Shown here in pieces: positions 19,815 through 28,074 of a stretch of DNA of 64,000 bases; within the stretch, counting starts at the first letter, position 1, and every line of letters begins with the position of its first letter. This DNA comes from Jiangella alkaliphila (GTDB lineage Bacteria > Actinomycetota > Actinomycetes > Jiangellales > Jiangellaceae). The notes beneath the pieces are model-generated. The model was not told the DNA's origin and ran no database searches. It saw only the letters and a list, made by a program, of their open reading frames with translations. The position numbers and the translations under genes were made by a program. The DNA lies in NCBI RefSeq assembly GCF_900105925.1, contig NZ_LT629791.1, positions 2,391,278 to 2,455,277 on the forward strand, given 5' to 3'.

Positions 19815-21221
19815 ATGAACGGGAGAGTCGGACGCACCGGAACCCCGCACATCCTCATCGTCGGCGGCGGGTACGTCGGCATGTACACCGCGCTCGGGCT
19901 GCAGCGGTCCCTGAAGCGGAGCCAGGCCCGCATCACCGTCATCGACCCGCGTTCCTATATGACCTACCAGCCGTTCCTGCCCGAGGCGGCGGCCGGTTCG
20001 CTGGAGCCGCGGCACGTCGTCGTGCCCCTTCGCCGGGTCCTGAAGCGCAGCAACGTCATCACCGGCGAGGTCACCGCGATCAGCCACGCCGCCAAGACCG
20101 TGACCGTCAAGCCGGAGATCGGCAACGACTACCAGCTTGGCTACGACATCCTCGTCGTGGCGCTCGGGTCGATCTCGCGGACGCTGCCGATCCCCGGCCT
20201 CGCCGAGGTCGGCATCGGCTTCAAGCAGATCGAAGAGGCGATCGCCCTGCGCAACCACGTCCTCGACCGGCTCGACGTCGCCGCGTCGACCACCGACCCC
20301 GAGGTGCGCAAGCGGGCACTGACGTTCGTCTTCGTGGGCGGCGGGTTCGCCGGCGTCGAGGCGCTCGGTGAGCTGGAGGACATGGCCCGCTACGCGCTGC
20401 GGTACTACCCGCAGCTCAAGCCCGGTGACATGCGCTGGGTGCTGGTCGAGGCCGCTGGGCGCATCCTGCCCGAGGTCGGCCCGGAGATGGGCGAATACAC
20501 CGTCGTCGAGCTGAGCAAGCGCGACATCGAGATCCGCCTCGAGACGCTGCTCGAGTCCTGCGTCGACGGCCACGTCGTGCTGTCCAAGGGCAGGCCGTTC
20601 GACGCCGACACCATCGTGTGGACCGCGGGCGTCAAGGCCAACCCCGTCCTCGCCAACACCGACCTGCCGCTGGACGAGCGCGGCCGGCTGCGCTGCCTGC
20701 CCGAGATGCGCATCGACGGTCTCGACGACGCGTGGGCGGCCGGCGACAACGCCGCCATCCCGGACCTCAGTGCGGGGCAACCGAACGTGTGGACGGCGCC
20801 TAACGCCCAGCACGCCGTGCGGCAGGCGAAGCTGCTGGCCAAGAACATCGTCGCCGACCTCGAGGGTGGGCTGCCGAAGCCGTACAAGCACAAGTACATC
20901 GGCTCGGTCGCCAGCCTCGGCCTCTACAAGGGCGTCGCGCACACCTACGGCATCAAGGTCCGCGGCTTCCCGGCCTGGTTCATGCACCGCACGTACCACA
21001 TGAGCAAGATGCCGACGTTCAACCGCAAGTTCCGCGTGGTGGTCGACTGGACCCTGGCGCTGCTGTTCAAGCGCGAGGTCGTCACGCTCGGCCGCATGCG
21101 GATGCCACGCGAGGACTTCCGCCGGGCCGCGCAACCGGGCGCGCCGCGGGCCGCGCAACCGAGCGCTCCCCGCCAGGCGGAGACAGCCACCACGGCGGGC
21201 GGCCGGCTTCCGCGCGGCTGA
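19815..21221 (+). CDS. ndh: Type II NADH dehydrogenase (NDH-2)
   Basis: This 468-residue single-subunit flavoprotein passes electrons from NADH to menaquinone at the inner face of the membrane without pumping protons. The FAD-binding Rossmann motif is ILIVGGGYVGMYTALGL (about residues 14-30) and the NADH-binding one is FVFVGGGFAGVEALGELEDMA (about 173-193). IVWTAGVKANP and AAGDNAAIPDL match the FAD site, and the AQHAVRQAKLLAKNI quinone-site motif is present. A variable Ala/Pro-rich tail ends the protein. No Shine-Dalgarno is visible; a promoter ends just before the ATG, implying leaderless translation. Rex control is predicted. Confidence 0.95.
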   Translation: MNGRVGRTGTPHILIVGGGYVGMYTALGLQRSLKRSQARITVIDPRSYMTYQPFLPEAAAGSLEPRHVVVPLRRVLKRSNVITGEVTAISHAAKTVTVKPEIGNDYQLGYDILVVALGSISRTLPIPGLAEVGIGFKQIEEAIALRNHVLDRLDVAASTTDPEVRKRALTFVFVGGGFAGVEALGELEDMARYALRYYPQLKPGDMRWVLVEAAGRILPEVGPEMGEYTVVELSKRDIEIRLETLLESCVDGHVVLSKGRPFDADTIVWTAGVKANPVLANTDLPLDERGRLRCLPEMRIDGLDDAWAAGDNAAIPDLSAGQPNVWTAPNAQHAVRQAKLLAKNIVADLEGGLPKPYKHKYIGSVASLGLYKGVAHTYGIKVRGFPAWFMHRTYHMSKMPTFNRKFRVVVDWTLALLFKREVVTLGRMRMPREDFRRAAQPGAPRAAQPSAPRQAETATTAGGRLPRG

Positions 21222-21332
21222 GCCACCGCGCGGACGCTCCGCTCGCCGTGGGCGGCCCCTGCCGAAAGCCGTGGCAGCGACCCCGCCGTCTCGCTAGCGT
21301 GGCAGGGGAGGGGCACGGACTGGGAGGTCGCC

Positions 21333-22625
21333 ATGTCCACTGGGGGAGCGGCGGGACGCATCGCCGGGCTGGTCGAACGGCTGCTGGGGCGGCCGCTGCC
21401 GCTGGGCATCCGCACCTGGGACGGCGCGCACGCCGGCCCGCAGGACGGCCCGGTGCTGGTCATCCGGTCCCGCCGGGCACTGCGCCGGTTGCTGTGGCAG
21501 CCCGACGAGATCGGCCTGGCCCGCGGCTGGGTGGCCGGTGAGCTGGACGTCGAAGGCGACCTCGACGAGGCGCTGACCAGGCTCGACGACACCCTGCGGG
21601 AGCTCGGCCGCCGCGGCCGGTTCAGTGCCGCCGACCGCGCCGAGGTCATCCGGCTGGGGGTCATGCTCGGCGCCGTCGGGCCGCCGCTGAAGCCGCCGCC
21701 CGAGGAGGTCGTGCTGGCCGGCGACCGCCACTCCAAGGGCCGCGACCAAGCCGCCATCAGCCACCACTACGACGTCGGCAACGACTTCTACGAGCTGGTC
21801 CTCGGCCCGTCGATGGTCTACTCGTGCGCCTACTGGACCGGCGACGCCGCCACGCTCGAGGAGGCCCAGCGGGCCAAGAACGAGCTGATCTGCCAGAAGC
21901 TCGGGCTCCGGCCCGGCATGCGGCTGCTCGACGTCGGCTCCGGCTGGGGCTCGCTGGTGCTGCACGCCGCCGAGCACCACGGCGTCGAGGCCGTCGGCGT
22001 CACACTGTCGGTGCCGCAGGCCGAGTACGCCAAGCAGCGAGTCGCCGACGCCGGCCGGTCCGACGCGGTCGAGATCCGCGTGCAGGACTGGCGCGACGTC
22101 GCCGACGGCCCGTTCGACGCCATCGCCAGCGTCGGCATGGCCGAGCACCTGGGCGCGGCGACGTGGCCGGAGTACTCCGCCCGCTTGTACAGCCTGCTGC
22201 GGCCCGGCGGCCGGCTGCTCAACCACCAGATCGTGCGGTCCGGGCGGCCGCGGGCGCACGGGCTGGCCCGGCCGCGGCGGACGTTCATCGACGCGTACGT
22301 GTTCCCCGACGGGGAGCTGATCCCGATCGGCGACGTCGTGCAGCGGCTGGAGGCGGGTGGGTTCGAGGTGCGCGACGTCCAGGCGCTGCGCGAGCACTAC
22401 GCGCGGACGCTGCGCGCGTGGGTCGCGAACCTGGAACGCGGCTGGCGGCGCGCCGTCGAGCTGGCCGGCGAGGGCCGGGCCCGCGTGTGGCGGCTCTACA
22501 TGACCGCGTCGGCCGTCTCGTTCGACGCCGCCCGCATCGGCGTCGACCAGGTGCTGGCCGTGCGCCCACATCGCGACGGCCGAAGTGACCTGCCGATGGT
22601 GCGTCCGGTTGGATGGAGCCTGTGA
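21333..22625 (+). CDS. cfa: Cyclopropane-fatty-acyl-phospholipid synthase family methyltransferase
   Basis: This 430-residue SAM-dependent enzyme adds a methylene or methyl group to unsaturated acyl chains of membrane phospholipids. An N-terminal lipid-binding region (about 1-120) precedes the Mycolic/CFA synthase domain. AISHHYDVGNDFYELVLGPSMVYSCAYW contains the conserved HYDxGNDFY, LLDVGSGWGSLVLHAAEHHGV is the SAM loop, and EHYARTLRAWVANLERGW is the C-terminal signature. GGGAGG precedes the ATG. The stop overlaps the next GTG. The symbol follows the family; cyclopropanation versus methylation is not decided by the sequence. Confidence 0.9.
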   Translation: MSTGGAAGRIAGLVERLLGRPLPLGIRTWDGAHAGPQDGPVLVIRSRRALRRLLWQPDEIGLARGWVAGELDVEGDLDEALTRLDDTLRELGRRGRFSAADRAEVIRLGVMLGAVGPPLKPPPEEVVLAGDRHSKGRDQAAISHHYDVGNDFYELVLGPSMVYSCAYWTGDAATLEEAQRAKNELICQKLGLRPGMRLLDVGSGWGSLVLHAAEHHGVEAVGVTLSVPQAEYAKQRVADAGRSDAVEIRVQDWRDVADGPFDAIASVGMAEHLGAATWPEYSARLYSLLRPGGRLLNHQIVRSGRPRAHGLARPRRTFIDAYVFPDGELIPIGDVVQRLEAGGFEVRDVQALREHYARTLRAWVANLERGWRRAVELAGEGRARVWRLYMTASAVSFDAARIGVDQVLAVRPHRDGRSDLPMVRPVGWSL

Positions 22626-23143
22626 GCCTCATCGCCGTCACCGTCATCGGACACGACCGCCCCGGCATCATCGCCGACGCCACCGCCGGCCTGGCCGGAC
22701 TCGGCCTGAACCTCGAAGACTCCACCATGACCCTGCTGCGCGGTCACTTCGCCATGATGCTGATCTGCTCCGGCGACCGGTCGCCGGCGGAGGTCCAGCA
22801 GGCGCTGGCCGGGCTGGCCGCCGACGGACGGCTCCAGGTGTCGGCTGCCGCCGTGCCCGACGAGGATGGCGCCGGCTCGCGGTCGCTGCGGCCGTACGTG
22901 CTGACGGTGCACGGCGGCGACCGCCCCGGCATCGTGTCCGCCGTCACCGGCGTGCTGGCCGAGGCCGGCGGCAACATCACCGACCTCACGACCCGGCTGA
23001 CCGGCGACCTCTACGTCGCCATCGCCGAGGTCGACCTGCCCGCCGACGCCGACGCCGACGCGGTGGGCGGCCGGCTCCGCGACGCCGGCGCCGAGCTGGG
23101 TGTCGGCGTCACCCTGCGGCCGCAGGAGACCGACGTCCTGTGA
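22622..23143 (+). CDS. ACT-domain protein, GcvR-like
   Basis: This 173-residue protein is made of two ACT domains: VTVIGHDRPGIIADATAGLAGLGLNLEDSTMTLLRGHFAMM (first) and LTVHGGDRPGIVSAVTGVLAEAGGNITDLTTRLTGDLYVAIAEVDLP (second). Paired ACT domains without a catalytic part resemble the glycine cleavage regulator GcvR and act as amino-acid sensors. The start is GTG 22622 (overlap GTGA with the cfa stop) or ATG 22613. It overlaps the deformylase start by 4 bases, so the three genes are coupled. Confidence 0.88.
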   Translation: MSLIAVTVIGHDRPGIIADATAGLAGLGLNLEDSTMTLLRGHFAMMLICSGDRSPAEVQQALAGLAADGRLQVSAAAVPDEDGAGSRSLRPYVLTVHGGDRPGIVSAVTGVLAEAGGNITDLTTRLTGDLYVAIAEVDLPADADADAVGGRLRDAGAELGVGVTLRPQETDVL

Positions 23144-23685
23144 GCATCGCCGACTGGACCGAGGCCGACCTCGGGGTGCCGGGCCGCGTCCTCACCGTGG
23201 TCCGCGCCCCCGACCCCGTCCTCGCCGCGCCGTCCCCGCTGGTCGACCCCGCCGACCCGAAGGTCGTGCAGCTCGCCGCCGACCTCGTCGCCACCATGCG
23301 CGTCTCGCCCGGCTGTGTCGGCCTCGCCGCCTGCCAGGTCGGCGTCGCCGCCCACCTCTTCGCCGTCGACGTCAGCCAGCACCCGAAGACCCGCACCGGC
23401 CACGGCACCTTCGCGCTCTGCAACGCCGAGGTGGTCGAAGCGACCCGCAAGGAGAAGGGCCGCGAGGGCTGCATGTCCGTCCCCGACCTCACCGGCGACG
23501 TCAAGCGCGCCACCCGGCTGACGGTCCGCGGCCTGCTGCCCGGCAGCGGCGAGGAGTTAACCGTCGAGACCGACGCGTTCGAGGCCAGAGCGTTGCAGCA
23601 CGAGATCGACCACTGCGCCGGCTTCCTCTTCCTCGACCGCGTCGCCGGCGCCCACGCCGTCTTCCCGCGGCAGACCTACCTGTAG
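23140..23685 (+). CDS. def: Peptide deformylase
   Basis: This 181-residue metalloenzyme removes the formyl group from the initiator Met of new proteins. The three family motifs are intact: GLAACQ (61-66), EGCMS with metal-ligand Cys111, and HEIDH (154-158) giving two His ligands and the catalytic Glu155. The length is normal for actinobacterial type 1 enzymes. GTG start overlapping the ACT gene. It may be one of several deformylases in the genome, as is common in actinomycetes (inference). Confidence 0.93.
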   Translation: MSIADWTEADLGVPGRVLTVVRAPDPVLAAPSPLVDPADPKVVQLAADLVATMRVSPGCVGLAACQVGVAAHLFAVDVSQHPKTRTGHGTFALCNAEVVEATRKEKGREGCMSVPDLTGDVKRATRLTVRGLLPGSGEELTVETDAFEARALQHEIDHCAGFLFLDRVAGAHAVFPRQTYL

Positions 23686-23762
23686 CCGCCGGCCTGGGCG
23701 CCGGGGTCTCACACCCGCCTGACACGTGACCCGATCGTGTCCGGAATGGGAGGTTTCGTCAG

Positions 23763-23791
23763 GAGACAGGCGACCTGCCGGACGCGATACT
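23763..23791 (+). promoter_or_regulatory. Likely promoter of the tRNA gene
   Basis: GAGACA (23763-23768) and GATACT (23786-23791) are 17 bases apart, and the -10 element lies 7 bases before the first base of the tRNA at 23799. The match to TTGACA/TATAAT is moderate. Confidence 0.45.
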
Positions 23792-23798
23792 GAATCCG

Positions 23799-23872
23799 GC
23801 CCCCGTAGCCCAATCGGCAGAGGCATCAGCCTTAAAAGCTGAACAGTGTCGGTTCGAGTCCGACCGGGGGCA
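23799..23872 (+). tRNA. tRNA with anticodon UAA (Leu by codon table), class-I length
   Basis: A 74-base cloverleaf is complete. The acceptor stem GCCCCCG pairs with CGGGGGC (7 perfect pairs). The D stem is GCC/GGC with loop CAATCGGCAGA, and the anticodon stem is TCAGC/GCTGA with loop CTTAAAA, placing anticodon TAA at 23833-23835. The T stem is GTCGG/CCGAC with loop TTCGAGT, and the discriminator base is A. No 3' CCA is encoded. The variable arm is only 5 bases (ACAGT), whereas genuine tRNA-Leu is class II with a long variable arm, so charging identity is not certain. Confidence 0.9.
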
Positions 23873-23994
23873 CACCAAGTTTGCACACACTGCGCTCCTG
23901 GAGCGCCGCGAGGCCGTCCTCGTGGCGATGTCACATCCTTGCCGGTCCATCTCGTCTGGGGTTTGAGAGCCGACCCCAGAGATTCGGAGAATTC

Positions 23995-24861
23995 ATGAGC
24001 AAGGTGTGGTTCGTCACCGGTTCATCCCGCGGCTTGGGTCGCCAGTTCGTGGAGGCCGCCCTGTCTCGCGGCGACAAGGTGGCGGCGACCGCCAGGAACA
24101 GCGCAACCCTGAAGGATCTGGTCGGCACCTATGGCGATGCGGTGCTCCCGCTCGACATGGACGTCACCGACAGAGCCGTGGTGTTCGAGAGTGTGCGGCG
24201 AGCCGAGGAGCACTTCGGCCGTCTCGACGTCGTCGTCAACAACGCGGGCTACGCCCTGATCGGCGCGGTCGAGGAACTGGCCGAGCAGCAGTTGCGAGAC
24301 GTACTGGAGACCAACGTGTTCGGCGCGCTGCGGGTCGTCCAGGCCGCGCTGCCGTACCTGCGCGTGCAGGGCAGCGGGCACCTCATCCAGATGTCGTCCA
24401 TGGCGGGCCTGTTCGCGGCACCACTCGGTGGCGGGTACCACGCATCGAAGTGGGCTCTCGAGGTCCTGAACGACTCGCTCGCGCAAGAGGTCGGCGAGTT
24501 CGGCATCAAGGTGACGGTGGTCGCACCCGGCGGCTTCGCCACCAGGCGCGGCGGGGAGAAGCCCGATCCACTCACCGACGGCGACCAGGCCGGCCGCAAT
24601 CCGATCTACGACGGCCTCCGCCAGCGCATCGCCGCGTTCATGGGCAAGTCGCCCGGCGGCGACCCGGCGGCCGCGGCCCAGGCCCTGCTCAAGATCGTCG
24701 ACTCCGAGAACCCGCCCCTGCGAGTGTTCTTCGGCCCCCAGGGCTATCAGATCATCCAGAAGGTCTACGCCGACCGGCTCAAGACCTGGGCGGACTGGCA
24801 GGATCTCTCCGTCGAAGCCCACGGCAGACCCGAACACGACCTCGGGCCCACCGTGGTCTGA
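23995..24861 (+). CDS. Short-chain dehydrogenase/reductase (SDR)
   Basis: This 288-residue classical SDR has TGSSRGLG (residues 8-15) binding NAD(P), an acidic/polar stretch LDMDVTD, NNAG (about 81-84), catalytic Ser in MSSMAG and YHASK (about 151-155, Tyr and Lys). PGGFAT follows as the cofactor-closing loop. The long C-terminal extension (QIIQKVYADRLKTWADWQDLSV) is common in actinobacterial SDRs. The substrate is unknown. GGAG precedes the ATG. Third-position GC is a little lower than in its neighbours, and it stands alone after a tRNA gene, so recent acquisition is possible. Confidence 0.9.
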   Translation: MSKVWFVTGSSRGLGRQFVEAALSRGDKVAATARNSATLKDLVGTYGDAVLPLDMDVTDRAVVFESVRRAEEHFGRLDVVVNNAGYALIGAVEELAEQQLRDVLETNVFGALRVVQAALPYLRVQGSGHLIQMSSMAGLFAAPLGGGYHASKWALEVLNDSLAQEVGEFGIKVTVVAPGGFATRRGGEKPDPLTDGDQAGRNPIYDGLRQRIAAFMGKSPGGDPAAAAQALLKIVDSENPPLRVFFGPQGYQIIQKVYADRLKTWADWQDLSVEAHGRPEHDLGPTVV

Positions 24862-24882
24862 GTGCTTCGGCGACGCTCGCGA

Positions 24883-27135
24883 CTATTCGATGGCGAGTGC
24901 CGACTCGGCGGGCCGGCCACGCGTCGCCCGCCAGGCGGGTAGCAGCGTGGCGCCGAGGGTCAGCAGAACGGCCAGGCCGGCCGTCGCCGCGTAGATGAAC
25001 GGGGAACCCGACGGCAGCACCGAGTCGAGGCGCTTGAGGCTGACCGGGACCAGGATCGCGATCGAGGCCATGGTGCCCAGCGCTACGCCGCTGACGGCGA
25101 CGATCGCGCCTTCGATCCCGACCATCCGCAGCACCTGACCGCGGGTCGAGCCCGCGAGCCGCTGCAGCCCGAACTCCCGCCGCCGCGCGGTCGTGCTCGA
25201 CGCCAGGGTGTTGATCACCGTGATGGCCGCATACCCGGCGATCATGATCACCATGATGTAGATCGCGAAGGTGGCGGTCGTCCGCTGTTCGTCGTACTCG
25301 CTGAACAGGACGTCGCGGCCGCTCACCGTCAGTCCGTCCTGGCCGGCGAGCAAGTCCGTCAGATCGGCCCTGAGGGCGCCGGGGTCGGTGTCCGCGTCGG
25401 CGGTGACCAGGATCCGCGTCGCGAACCCGTCGGTGGTGTGCGCGGCCAGGGTCTCGGTCGGCAGCAGCAGCGTGTCGTAGTCGTCCGGGGCGGAGAACAG
25501 CGCGGCCACCTGAGCGTCGATCGTGGTGTTGTCGCCCATCCGCAGCGAGATCGTGTCGCCGACGTCGACGCCCAGCCTGCCGGCGTGCTGGTCTTCGAGC
25601 GCGACCGTGTCACCGCGCAGGTCGGCGAAGTCGCCGGCGGTGACGTCGACGGGTGTGGTGGCGTCCGCGCCGCCGGCGGTGACGCCCTGGAGGTTCCAGC
25701 CCTCACCCGCCGGTGAGCTGTCGTCGGGGTTCTCGATGAACCCGGTGCTGCTGACGTACTCCGACGCGCCGGCCACGCCGGGCAGCTCGTCGATCCGCTC
25801 GACCAGGTCCGGGTCGAGCCCGTCCTCGGCGGTCACGACCGCGTCGGCGATGAGGCTGTCCGCGAAGATCTGCCGGTCGGCGTCGTCGTTGGTCGTCTGC
25901 AGGTACAGCATGCCGGTCGCCACGCCGGTCAGCAGGACGACCGGTGCCATCACCGCCGCCATCCGGCCGGTCCGGCCGCGGGCGTTGAGCACGGCGAGCT
26001 GGCCGGTCACGCCGCCCAGCGCGCGCACGGGCCACTGGAGGACGAAGGTCATGACCTTCGCCAGGACGGGGGCCAGCAGGGCGAATCCGATGGCGAAGAC
26101 GATGACCGCGGGCGCAGCCGTGGCCGGAGTGAGCGGTCCGCTCATCACCGCGATGCTGACGAAGGTCAGGGCGACCCCGCCACCGATCAGGAGCAGTGCG
26201 ATGAAGGCTCGCCACCCGCCGATCAGCCTGCCTTCGAGAGAGGCTTCGGCGAGGGCCTGGGTGGGCTTGATGCGCGCGGCTCTCCGCCCGGCACCCAGGG
26301 CACCGGCGAGCGCCGCGATCACCGCGATCCCCATCGCGGCCACCGTCGGTATCCAGCCCTGGTGGAAGGCCACCCCTTCGGTGGCGATGCCGCGATCGGC
26401 CAGCTGGTCGAACACGAACTCGCCCAGGAACCGGCCCGGGGCGATGGCCAGCGCGGTGGCGACCAACGACAGTGCCAAGGTCTCACGGAGGATCAGCCGG
26501 CGCACCTGACGGGGCGTGGATCCGATGGCCCGCAACAGCGCGAGCTCCTGCTGGCGCTGAGTGATCGACAGGGCCAGCATCGACGCCACTCCGAAGACCG
26601 ACACCATGATCGCGAAGGCGGTGAAGACGCCGGCCAGGGCGACGATGTTCACACTGGTGCCCTTGGCCTCGCGCAGTTCCGCCTGCCCCCGCTGGTCGCC
26701 CACCAGGGTGGTGGTGGTGCCGTCCAGGTCGGCGTCGATGCGCTCCCGGACCTCGCCCACGTCCGCGCCGGGCTCGGTCACCACGCCGATCGCGTCGACG
26801 GTCCCCGCGGGCGGGTCGCCGTCGAAGACGTAGGTCGTCGTCTCCTGCACACCCGGCAGGTCCGAGATCGTGTCCTCCAGCCCGGCGTCGATGCGGACCC
26901 GCTCGGGCAGGATCGCCGGTTCGTCCGGGTCGCCGCCGCGAGCGTCGTACTCCTGGTTGCCGGCGACGACGATGTCGGCCGAGGCGAGCTGCTGCGGAGG
27001 AACAGCCGTGCGGATGCCCGTCTCGATCAGCCCGCCACAGGCCATCACGATGGCCGCGGCGAAGAACATGGCGAGGAACGCCGCCACGAACGTGCCCATC
27101 CGGAACCGCAGCGTGCGAAGCGCCAGTCGCAACAT
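24883..27135 (-). CDS. ABC transporter permease, FtsX/MacB-like with two FtsX domains
   Basis: This 750-residue membrane protein has an N-terminal helix (about 12-35), a large extracytoplasmic segment (about 36-240) and FtsX domain 1 (about 245-360, with QRQQELALLRAIGSTPRQVRRLIL). A middle pair of helices, a second external domain (about 470-610) and FtsX domain 2 (about 615-745, with TARRREFGLQRLAGSTRGQVLRMVG) follow. It works with the ATPase upstream (TGATG overlap) as an exporter, or as an antimicrobial or lipoprotein-release machine. The adjacent divergent two-component system suggests envelope-stress or peptide-antibiotic response (inference). Confidence 0.9.
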   Translation of the reverse strand: MLRLALRTLRFRMGTFVAAFLAMFFAAAIVMACGGLIETGIRTAVPPQQLASADIVVAGNQEYDARGGDPDEPAILPERVRIDAGLEDTISDLPGVQETTTYVFDGDPPAGTVDAIGVVTEPGADVGEVRERIDADLDGTTTTLVGDQRGQAELREAKGTSVNIVALAGVFTAFAIMVSVFGVASMLALSITQRQQELALLRAIGSTPRQVRRLILRETLALSLVATALAIAPGRFLGEFVFDQLADRGIATEGVAFHQGWIPTVAAMGIAVIAALAGALGAGRRAARIKPTQALAEASLEGRLIGGWRAFIALLLIGGGVALTFVSIAVMSGPLTPATAAPAVIVFAIGFALLAPVLAKVMTFVLQWPVRALGGVTGQLAVLNARGRTGRMAAVMAPVVLLTGVATGMLYLQTTNDDADRQIFADSLIADAVVTAEDGLDPDLVERIDELPGVAGASEYVSSTGFIENPDDSSPAGEGWNLQGVTAGGADATTPVDVTAGDFADLRGDTVALEDQHAGRLGVDVGDTISLRMGDNTTIDAQVAALFSAPDDYDTLLLPTETLAAHTTDGFATRILVTADADTDPGALRADLTDLLAGQDGLTVSGRDVLFSEYDEQRTTATFAIYIMVIMIAGYAAITVINTLASSTTARRREFGLQRLAGSTRGQVLRMVGIEGAIVAVSGVALGTMASIAILVPVSLKRLDSVLPSGSPFIYAATAGLAVLLTLGATLLPAWRATRGRPAESALAIE

Positions 27136-27935
27136 CAGCGCCGCCCTCCCGCCACCGTCGCCGAGGACGGGAGGGGTACGTCGTCGGCGAAGGCGCCCAG
27201 GCGGGTCATCCGCTCGGCCACGGCGGCCGCCGTCGGCGAGTGCAGCTCGCCCACCAGACGCCCGTCGGCGAGGAACACGACCCGATCGGCGTAGGACGCC
27301 GCGACCGGATCGTGCGTCACCATCACGATCGTCTGGCCGGCGGTCCGCGCCGAGTGCCGCAGCAACCCGAGAACGCCCCGCGCGGTCCCCGTGTCCAGCG
27401 CGCCCGTCGGCTCGTCGGCGAAGATGACCGCGGGCTCGGTGATCAACGCCCGCGCGATGGCGACCCGCTGTTGCTGCCCGCCGGACAGCTCCGCCGGACG
27501 ATGCCTGCTCCGCTCGGCCAGGCCGACCTGTTCGAGCACGCTCGTCACCCGGCCTCTGGCCGGCTTGCGCCCGGCGAGCCGCAGCGGCAACGTCACGTTC
27601 TGCCGCACCGTCAGGACCGGGAGCAGGTTGAACGCCTGGAAGACGAAGCCGATGCGGTCGCGCCGCAGCTTCGTCAGCTCGGTCTCGTCCAGCTCGCTGA
27701 GCTCGTGGTCCTCGAGGAGCACCGAACCCGACGTCGGCTGGTCGAGCCCGGCCGCGCACTGGAGCAGCGTGCTCTTGCCGGATCCCGACGGGCCCATGAT
27801 CGCCGTGAACGTGCCCCGGCCGAACCGCGTCGTCACGCCGTCGAGCGCCACCACCTGGTTGTCGCGCTTGCCGTAGACCTTGTGGACGGCCGTCAGCCGG
27901 ACCGCGTCGGTCGTGTTGTCGCTGTCGTGGGACAT
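27135..27935 (-). CDS. ABC transporter ATP-binding protein (MacB/LolD type)
   Basis: This 266-residue ATPase has Walker A GPSGSGKST (about 49-57), the Q-loop FQAFNLLPVLTVRQNV, the signature LSGGQQQR (about 148-155), Walker B VIFADEPTGALD and H-loop VTHD. FNLLP and EPTGALD are typical of the LolD/MacB/BceA exporter class. Its stop overlaps the start of the FtsX permease. The gene pair is divergent from a histidine kinase/response regulator pair. Confidence 0.95.
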   Translation of the reverse strand: MSHDSDNTTDAVRLTAVHKVYGKRDNQVVALDGVTTRFGRGTFTAIMGPSGSGKSTLLQCAAGLDQPTSGSVLLEDHELSELDETELTKLRRDRIGFVFQAFNLLPVLTVRQNVTLPLRLAGRKPARGRVTSVLEQVGLAERSRHRPAELSGGQQQRVAIARALITEPAVIFADEPTGALDTGTARGVLGLLRHSARTAGQTIVMVTHDPVAASYADRVVFLADGRLVGELHSPTAAAVAERMTRLGAFADDVPLPSSATVAGGRR

Positions 27936-28074
27936 TCCTCATGCCGCCTTCCTGTCCGGCTCGCGCCGGACGATTCAGCAACCCATGCTCCCCACGGACG
28001 AGCCGCCGGTCGTCGTCCCTCGCAACCGACTTCGTCTGGTGCGTGTGCACTAGGACAGACGGTTGCTGAGGACG

